Origin: Gammaproteobacteria bacterium
GTDB taxonomy: Bacteria > Pseudomonadota > Gammaproteobacteria > DSM-16500
NCBI GenBank assembly: GCA_021323555.1
Contig: JAJONP010000046.1
Location: forward strand, 1-13,084
DNA length: 13,084 nt
Direction of reading: 5' to 3'
In this document: positions 5,204 to 10,888 of the stretch, in pieces
How the letters are laid out: the number at the start of each line of letters is the position of its first letter
How positions within the stretch are numbered: position 1 is the stretch's first letter
Notes under the pieces: generated by a model
What the model was told of the DNA's origin: nothing
Databases searched by the model: none
Seen by the model: only the letters and a program-made list of their open reading frames with translations
Program-made: the position numbers and the translations under genes

Positions 5204-6082
5204 ATGGTTAATCAAGTTCCGTTTATATTAAGTTTGGGCTATAGAAAACAGATAGACGAGGCGTGCAAAGGGCTAGAGGAGTTAAATCTAAAATATTTTG
5301 TTATGTATATCGTTTTCAACGATGGAAGCCGTTTTGTCCTCTCTAACATTTACCATATGCTGGTTCCCTATTATATAGAGGGTTTTTATAAAGAAGATTA
5401 CCATGTTAAGCCTGAAATAATACGGTCAACGGATCACTATCTCTGTGATCAGGCCAATGTCACTTCATCAAGATTTAAAATAATGCTTGAAGAAAGAATG
5501 AATGTACATAGAGCTTATTATATAGTGCGAGATTGTGCTGAATGTACTTTTATATTTGGTGCAATTAAAGGAGAAAAATTTGATAATTATAAGAAGATTT
5601 ATGTCAATACTATTAATGATTTCGAAAATTTCTGCATAACCTTTGTCGAAAAAACCTTGAATATTATTAAAGATTATAATCCCCTTTATAAAAAAGCATT
5701 TATTTTTACAAACCCCCAACTGCTACGAGCCGTCATTAAAAGAGGTTATCCTGCCAGTGAAGATCTGACTGAAAGAGAAAAAGAGTGTCTATGGTGGGCA
5801 TCAAAAGGTAAATCAATAAAAGAGGTAGCTAAAATTTTGCAAATTAGTCCTTTAACAGCTGAAACACATAACAAGAATATACGTGATAAATTACACTGCT
5901 CGACTATTATTGAAGCGGTAGTAGAGGGAATACATCGGGGGATGGTCGGCAGGATAAATCCGATGATGCAGCAAAATAGGTTTTTTAACCCCAAATGCTT
6001 TGAAATAGTCAGCAATATGGAATTAGCTCAGAAAAAAATATCGGGTACTAACATAGCCCTCATAAATAAAGTGAATATTTAA
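5204..6082 (+). CDS. LuxR-family transcriptional regulator
   Basis: A 292-residue protein with a C-terminal LuxR/GerE helix-turn-helix at residues 186-248. It reads LTEREKECLWWASKGKS, then IKEVAKILQISPLTAETHNK and NIRDKLHCSTIIEAVV, the full signature of the family. The N-terminal 180 residues look like a small sensing domain (VMYIVFNDGSRFVLSNIYHM, YYIEGFYKEDYHVKP), a type I associate with Legionella/Coxiella-group LuxR proteins; no receiver aspartate pattern is seen. An unusual tail of about 40 residues follows the HTH. No luxI-type synthase is in the window, so it would be an orphan regulator responding to an unknown signal. A good promoter lies directly upstream. Its stop codon overlaps that of the convergent thioesterase gene by 4 bases. 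Confidence 0.8.
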   Translation: MVNQVPFILSLGYRKQIDEACKGLEELNLKYFVMYIVFNDGSRFVLSNIYHMLVPYYIEGFYKEDYHVKPEIIRSTDHYLCDQANVTSSRFKIMLEERMNVHRAYYIVRDCAECTFIFGAIKGEKFDNYKKIYVNTINDFENFCITFVEKTLNIIKDYNPLYKKAFIFTNPQLLRAVIKRGYPASEDLTEREKECLWWASKGKSIKEVAKILQISPLTAETHNKNIRDKLHCSTIIEAVVEGIHRGMVGRINPMMQQNRFFNPKCFEIVSNMELAQKKISGTNIALINKVNI

Positions 6083-6507
6083 ACGTCTAAGGATTCACAG
6101 CCAAACAGTAAACTATCCAGTTTTTCCGAAAAAATTGGACGCGATGTTTTTGTTGAAACACAAACCGTTGTGTTTAAGGCTTCTGCTACAACCTTATTAT
6201 CCGTATTGCGTAATATAGTTTGTCTAAACAGGATTTTCAGCCGGCTTATTTTTTCTATTTTAGAAATCACTGTAAAAGAATCACGAAATCGCAGGGAAGA
6301 GACGAATTTAATATCAGCGTGCACTAAAACAAGATCAAAACCAGCTTTATGCCATTCTTCCCAATCAACACCTTTCGAAAGGAGATGCTTTACCCTGACA
6401 TGATCGAAGTAATGAAAATAATGTGCATTATTGACAATGCCTTGTAAATCTACTTCATAACTTCTTACTTCTGAAGCCCAAAGAAAGGTATTAGTTTGAT
6501 CTCTCAA
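6079..6507 (-). CDS. Hotdog-fold (4HBT-type) acyl-CoA thioesterase
   Basis: A 142-residue protein of the YbgC/FadM-like thioesterase family. The signature segment YEVDLQGIVNNAHYFHYFDH (residues 17-36) includes the expected catalytic Asp20 and the VNN..Y..Y..H pattern. The usual strands follow (HADIKFVSSLRFRDSFTV), then KISRLKILFRQTI and VVAEALNTTVCV. It should hydrolyse short acyl- or hydroxyacyl-CoA esters in the cytoplasm; the substrate cannot be told. The start is a TTG at 6507 preceded by AAGGAG (6517-6522). The ATG at 6543 lies upstream of the predicted transcription start and has no RBS. It is transcribed alone and converges on the LuxR-family gene. Confidence 0.8.
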   Translation of the reverse strand: MRDQTNTFLWASEVRSYEVDLQGIVNNAHYFHYFDHVRVKHLLSKGVDWEEWHKAGFDLVLVHADIKFVSSLRFRDSFTVISKIEKISRLKILFRQTILRNTDNKVVAEALNTTVCVSTKTSRPIFSEKLDSLLFGCESLDV

Positions 6508-6996
6508 TGTGAATAACTCCTTAAAAATGGCAAAAATATACATCTATCTTGCTTAAGAATCAATAATGACGAAATTAAGAGAAAGAGAATTAGCTAATAC
6601 AGTTAAGCTAAGTTCTTTTGTGCTCAATATCCAATGTGGGTTTTATCCCTCCGAACCATACCATGGCTTATCGCTAATTTATATCCATCTAAGGATCGAT
6701 AGAAGACGGCCATGGCGAAGTGAAATTAATTATTTAAAATGAGAAGAATAGATAGAAGATAGAAAATAAGTTTTCTATAAGTGTTGGCTAGTGAAAATAT
6801 TGAAAATAGCTAGAACGGAAATAGGGGCTTGTTTTGTTTAAGAAAATACGTTATTCTTTTGTTAGACGTTACTCTCTATTCAAATAATTTTAATTATTTT
6901 TCTTTCTGCCCCTATATTTAAAAATAAGTAAACCAGTTTTCCCTTTGTTAAAAGGGCTAAGGTGTGTTATTTAACTATTCAGGAAAGGAGGTGTAC
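6508..6996. other. Intergenic region between divergent genes
   Basis: This is a very A+T-rich spacer. Its left end holds the thioesterase promoter. A 58-residue plus-strand frame (6566-6742, beginning MTKLRERELANTVKLSS) has no good RBS and overlaps the promoter region, so it is probably chance or a remnant. Between 6743 and 6980 I see only A+T-rich sequence with no strong hairpin, repeat or RNA gene. A purine-rich RBS for the next gene begins at about 6981. Confidence 0.45.
6535..6563 (-). promoter_or_regulatory. Sigma70-type promoter of the thioesterase gene
   Basis: On the minus strand, TTGATT (6558-6563) and TATATT (6535-6540) are separated by 17 bases, matching 4/6 and 5/6 of the consensus. 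The -10 box overlaps codons 2-3 of the longer open frame, so transcription (near 6528) starts inside it. This supports the TTG start at 6507. Confidence 0.55.
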
Positions 6997-7734
6997 GTGA
7001 AAACTCAAAATTTTGGGCGTGCTTATGGTGCTAAGATTTTTAACCCCCATCCAAAAGAACAAAGAATTGAGTTGGGTGAGAATATTGCCTGTGGGCTTTT
7101 AGAATTCTGCGGGCTAGCTTTAAGAGACTACAGGAGAAATAGAGAAAATATTGTCTCAGACGATTCAAGCAAAAAGTTCTTTCCCAGTGCAGTCGTGGAC
7201 GAGAGTAAACATTCTATTTGTTTTCATTTTGATCTGGATTTCGAGGAAGACTACAAAAGAGGTTATCCTGAGATATTTAAAGGGCCAGATGGCCAAGATG
7301 CAGAACGTTATTGGTTCATGATAGAAGATAAAGAAACTGGAAGATGGCTTGAAGGCTTCTCGCAGGAACCTGATTTCGATAGAGGATTTCCAGATCATAA
7401 TGGGGTGTATTGGTACTACTTTCAATTTACGGATACAGAATGTCTATTTATGCGGCGCTTCATGGAAAAAAATGACCTTGACTATTTAGATGCGCTTGAA
7501 AAAACAGATCCTGATAAATATCACCAAGAAGTTGCTGCTCATCCTGATATCCAGCAACGACAACGGATGAGACATATAGATAGCATGAGTACTACAAACC
7601 TTAGCAAAAATCTTCCATCATTGATGTGGGGTGCTACTCAGTCAGTAGAGCATGCTACTAACTCCCATACAGCAACGAATGCTGCCAATGAGTCGGTAAA
7701 CGCACAAGGACGACAGCAGTGGCATCCATCATAA
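6997..7734 (+). CDS. Unrecognised acidic protein with internal repeat
   Basis: A 245-residue protein I do not recognise. The start is a GTG at 6997, five bases after an excellent AAAGGAGG (6984-6991); the longer frame to 6964 would put this RBS inside the gene. There is no signal peptide or membrane segment. The middle (about residues 70-160) is rich in Asp, Glu and aromatics and seems to repeat a motif: YKRGYPEIFKGPDG ... RYWFMIED, then FDRGFPDHNG ... YWYYFQFTD. The C-terminal 60 residues are Ser/Thr/Asn/Ala/Gln-rich and probably disordered. It is convergent with the propeller-SH3 gene, 18 bases apart. Its place among effector-like genes suggests a secreted or host-directed protein, but this is only contextual. 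Confidence 0.7.
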   Translation: MKTQNFGRAYGAKIFNPHPKEQRIELGENIACGLLEFCGLALRDYRRNRENIVSDDSSKKFFPSAVVDESKHSICFHFDLDFEEDYKRGYPEIFKGPDGQDAERYWFMIEDKETGRWLEGFSQEPDFDRGFPDHNGVYWYYFQFTDTECLFMRRFMEKNDLDYLDALEKTDPDKYHQEVAAHPDIQQRQRMRHIDSMSTTNLSKNLPSLMWGATQSVEHATNSHTATNAANESVNAQGRQQWHPS

Positions 7735-7752
7735 CTCAGGCTGTTAACGTTA

Positions 7753-9267
7753 TTAGAAGTCCATAGGGACAACAGTGTCTATATTAGTATCTCGTATTTC
7801 GTCAGAAGAGGTATTTAATCGTTGTCTTTTGAAAGAACCTTGCTCACTTAAAAGTTCACCTGCCCTTTTTCTTGAGGTTGTTCCCGTATCCTTTGAGGAG
7901 CGATCTTTTATTAAATCCGAGTCTATTTTTTCAGAAGATGGTTCAGAGATTTCACTGAAAGAGTTTTCTTTTTTAGTTTCACTGGCCTCTTCTTTTAGTA
8001 GAGAACGGATAAATGTTATATCATTTTTTTGTAGAGAGTTTTCTAACAATTTCGCCTCACACATTTTTTGCTGAATCTGCCGTATCTCAACAGGATTTAA
8101 TTCCGAAAGAAAACAAACTGCGGGTACCCACCCGATTTTGCCTTCTACATTACGGCATTTAATATAACCTTTTTCCTGCTCAAATGTTTCTAGGGATTCC
8201 CCTGGTCTAACAGAAAGCCCGTCTTTATCTTCTGCAATGTATTCCACCAGGGAGACCTTTTGAGGCGGAAGATGGGTACCCCGCCATAATTTGATATCGG
8301 GATTATTACCAGCACTGATAATCAATCCATTAGGTAATACACTTAAACTACTTACTTGAGGAGAATGAGCAGCCCATTGAGTAAGGCAGGTCAGTTCACC
8401 GTTGCTCTCATTAATTTTCCAACACCAGATAAGCTTATCATCTCGATAAGTAGCACCGAAACTTACTATCCAGCCGTTGGGCAATACGCAAAGTTGCCTA
8501 AAGGCGGTTCCGGCCACCGTTTTGGTGGAAAGGCATTTTCCTTCCCCCGTTTCTTGATTGATTTTCCAGCATGAAATATCCTGTCCGCCTGCTGCTAATA
8601 TTAAACCGTTAGGTAATGCTAATAAGGTGTGAATTGGGTTTTTATGGCCTTTCCATATAGATAGGAGTATTCCGTGGCCTGTAGACTCATCCACTTTTGA
8701 GCAGGTTATTCCACCATTGATGCTTAATACTAAGCCGTTAGGCAGTAAAAGTTGGGGTATGCCTATGCTCCCCTCCCATTTTGAAATGCATAATGCACTT
8801 CTTTTGTCTTCATCAATTTGCCAACACTTTATTCCTCCTCCGCCATAGGTCAGCACGTGATTCGACGAAATACCCAGGACTTGAGAAATTCCCTCAGAAT
8901 AGGGTACCCCCCACTCAGCAATACAAGTGGCTTGCCCTGTTTCTTGATGAATGTCCCAGCAGGCAACACCGCCATCGCCGCTGGTTACTATTCTATTAGG
9001 CGAGAGGGAGGTCAGGAGAACGCTATATAAATGTTTTCGTATGGTAGAAAGATAATTCAGTTTAAGGGGTTTTTCATCAATATTGGCCACGGCAACATAT
9101 CCATAACCACCCGCCATAACTACACGATTAGAGGAAAGGGCTAAAATTTTAGTTATAGCAGAAGAATTACCTATTCCAGATGAAGATAGACATTCGCTCA
9201 ATTTGTCGGCTAGGGCTTTTTCAGTCAGAGGTTGATCATGGGTATGAGAACTTGAAGATGGGTACAC
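7753..9267 (-). CDS. Seven-repeat beta-propeller / SH3 protein, candidate effector
   Basis: A 504-residue protein. The start is a GTG at 9267 with AAGGAG (9274-9279) six bases upstream, not the longer frame to 9354. Residues about 35-335 hold seven repeats with the consensus LLxLPNGLIxSxGG xxIxCWKINxxTG xxCLSxW (for example LLALPNGLILAAGGQ, SLSVLPNGLIISAGN). This fits a seven-bladed WD40/RCC1-like propeller. Residues 339-387 read as an SH3 domain: SLVEYIAEDKDGLSVRPGES for the ALYDY start and acidic RT loop, then GKIGWVPAVCFL for the WVPxxY end. The tail is disordered, rich in Ser/Lys/Glu, and holds KRAGELLSEQGSFKRQR (467-483), which fits a bipartite nuclear localisation signal. Together these suggest a protein acting inside a eukaryotic host, probably by binding. 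No catalytic domain or secretion signal is recognised. Confidence 0.8.
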   Translation of the reverse strand: MYPSSSSHTHDQPLTEKALADKLSECLSSSGIGNSSAITKILALSSNRVVMAGGYGYVAVANIDEKPLKLNYLSTIRKHLYSVLLTSLSPNRIVTSGDGGVACWDIHQETGQATCIAEWGVPYSEGISQVLGISSNHVLTYGGGGIKCWQIDEDKRSALCISKWEGSIGIPQLLLPNGLVLSINGGITCSKVDESTGHGILLSIWKGHKNPIHTLLALPNGLILAAGGQDISCWKINQETGEGKCLSTKTVAGTAFRQLCVLPNGWIVSFGATYRDDKLIWCWKINESNGELTCLTQWAAHSPQVSSLSVLPNGLIISAGNNPDIKLWRGTHLPPQKVSLVEYIAEDKDGLSVRPGESLETFEQEKGYIKCRNVEGKIGWVPAVCFLSELNPVEIRQIQQKMCEAKLLENSLQKNDITFIRSLLKEEASETKKENSFSEISEPSSEKIDSDLIKDRSSKDTGTTSRKRAGELLSEQGSFKRQRLNTSSDEIRDTNIDTVVPMDF

Positions 9268-9868
9268 TTTTCTCTCCTTGAATAAAAATGGCCTAAATGT
9301 TACCAAAAGAAAGGGGGTATGTATATGGCTTTTGCAAGTCTGTTGATGGCGCAAGGGAAGGCTGCTTTAAATTTTCAGACATCAAAAAAGGACTATAATA
9401 CAATTTTTCTGAACTCAACCATCAATAGTGCTAAGCCAAACAAGAAGCGATGGTTGCCAAAAAAGAAAATGAATTGTTGGGAGAAGTGTGGACAGGGGTG
9501 TGGCGCGCACAAGCAGCTTGCCAATATATTTTAACTTGTGATAAAATTTGCTCCATTTTAAAGGGATGAGAACATGAAACGGGGGGACATAAAAGCAGAA
9601 GTATTATCCTAACTACCGTTCAATGATAGAAGAATGAGAACAGGTTAAGATAACCATAAATACTTTAAAGAATTTATTCTGCCTCAACAGAGTTTGCATT
9701 GGCGAATAGCAAATTCTATTTTTAGAAGAGTTAATAAAAAAGTGAAAATTCCTCCTTTATTGCTCAGCAGTATATATTATAAAAAAACACAAGGTTAATT
9801 GGATTCCTTATCATTTTTATATGTGAGCAGGGTAAGGAAAAAACAAAATACTGATATAGAGGTAGATT
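9268..9868. other. 600-bp A+T-rich spacer, possible gene remnants
   Basis: This spacer lies between divergent genes. A 71-residue plus-strand frame (9319-9534) overlaps the leader of the propeller gene, lacks an RBS and has no family. A second frame (about 9450-9567, reading KKENELLGEVWTGVW) and a 12-codon ORF with an RBS-like AAGGGATGAG (ATG 9574) are equally unconvincing. Weak promoter-like pairs occur at about 9750-9830 (TATAAA near 9778, TATATG near 9820) and could serve the gene at 9869. No hairpin terminator, tRNA or long repeat is visible. It may be eroded DNA. Confidence 0.4.
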
Positions 9869-10723
9869 ATGAAATCGAATACTGTTAATGTAATCCAAAC
9901 TTTTAGTCCGCACCCACCTGTTAAAATTGAAATGCTTTTACAGCAATTACAATCGATAATTAGAGAAAGAGAACGGACAACATTTCTTGATTTTTTTTAT
10001 GGAATTTTAGATAGCTTGAAACAAGACTTCCTAAATCCTTTTATGCACGTTTCATCGATAGAAGCATCGATGTATCGAACAGTATTCTCAATATTTTTAG
10101 ACAAGCCAGAGTTTTTTTTAAGATCAATCAGTAGGCTCGAGCCTAATTCAGTATTAGAGATAGATCCGATAAAAAATGATTTTTTAAAACTTATCCATTT
10201 AGTTGATAAATTGAATAAAAAGAAAATTGATCCAGCTGGCATATTGAGATTTGAGCAAGATATTTTTCGGTTTCTAATAAAAAATGCAGAAGCAGCGGAT
10301 ACAAGAGGTCTACATAACCATTTTCTTAGTAAGATGTTAGGTTGCGATTTGTTTAGTTTGTTACGGGAATCAGAACTTGAAAGACAGGAAAAGAATGAAG
10401 TCTTAGAAAAAACACTTTGTGACTTTATAAGCTTGATGAATAATTTACCAGTTTCAACCCCTGACTTTTCTTTTGAAGATTTGAGGGGTTTGGGTTTTGA
10501 AAGAGTATGTAAATTACTTAACGGCGATCCTAAAAATAATTCAATATTAAAAAGTCGTTTTGTTTGGCAAATGTGGGAGATGGAACGGCCAGAATTTGAT
10601 AGCCATATTCAATGGTTACCAAAAGAAGTATTCGAAGATACTCTTAAACTTAGTGAAACGCAAATTCAGCGAACAACTAATGTAACAGACGCGCCTCTTA
10701 TACCAACCTACAAATTTTTTTAG
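9869..10723 (+). CDS. Unrecognised helical protein upstream of the deaminase gene
   Basis: A 284-residue protein beginning MKSNTVNVIQTFSPHPP. The ATG at 9869 has GAGGT five bases upstream. It is predicted to be mostly helical, with many Leu/Phe/Lys/Glu stretches (MLLQQLQSIIRERERTTFLD, FLKLIHLVDKLNKKKIDP, VLEKTLCDFISLMNNL). It has no signal peptide, no membrane segment and no motif I can name. It points the same way as the deaminase-OTU gene, with 165 bases between them, and shares its low G+C, so the two may be co-expressed. As a neighbour it could be a chaperone, adaptor, immunity partner or another effector; nothing in the sequence decides between these. Confidence 0.75.
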   Translation: MKSNTVNVIQTFSPHPPVKIEMLLQQLQSIIRERERTTFLDFFYGILDSLKQDFLNPFMHVSSIEASMYRTVFSIFLDKPEFFLRSISRLEPNSVLEIDPIKNDFLKLIHLVDKLNKKKIDPAGILRFEQDIFRFLIKNAEAADTRGLHNHFLSKMLGCDLFSLLRESELERQEKNEVLEKTLCDFISLMNNLPVSTPDFSFEDLRGLGFERVCKLLNGDPKNNSILKSRFVWQMWEMERPEFDSHIQWLPKEVFEDTLKLSETQIQRTTNVTDAPLIPTYKFF

Positions 10724-10888
10724 AGGCTATATAGATTTTAAATAATGTGCTTAATATTAAACAAGAATTAGCTTCAAGTAATCGATTAAAATTTATCGAA
10801 GTACCTGGGTTTCTGCCTTGCCTAGAAGTTGTTTGGCTCACTTGTTTGCAACCGGCGATCCAGATTTGTAGCAGATGAAGGAGGGGTA
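10724..10888 (+). other. Spacer before the deaminase gene
   Basis: A 165-base A+T-rich gap. It contains a 43-codon frame from GTG 10747 to TGA 10878 with no RBS; this stop overlaps the RBS of the next gene. I see no terminator hairpin, so read-through from the upstream gene is possible. Confidence 0.35.

Noticed and set aside
5468..6015. Minus-strand frames under the LuxR-family gene
   Set aside because: They lie entirely within a well-supported gene on the other strand; shadows.
6566..6742. 58-codon ORF in the spacer after the thioesterase promoter
   Set aside because: Weak upstream AAGAAT only, no family; could be chance in A+T-rich DNA.
7753..9354. Hydrophobic N-terminus of the propeller protein as a signal sequence (start at 9354)
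   Set aside because: The FLLVTFRPFLF stretch lies upstream of an AAGGAG-GTG start at 9267, so it is probably untranslated.
9319..9534. Plus-strand 71-codon frame
   Set aside because: No RBS or family; it overlaps the leader of the propeller-SH3 gene. Treated as spacer or remnant.
10747..10878. 43-codon GTG frame before the deaminase gene
   Set aside because: No RBS, and its end overlaps the RBS of the next gene; chance frame most likely.
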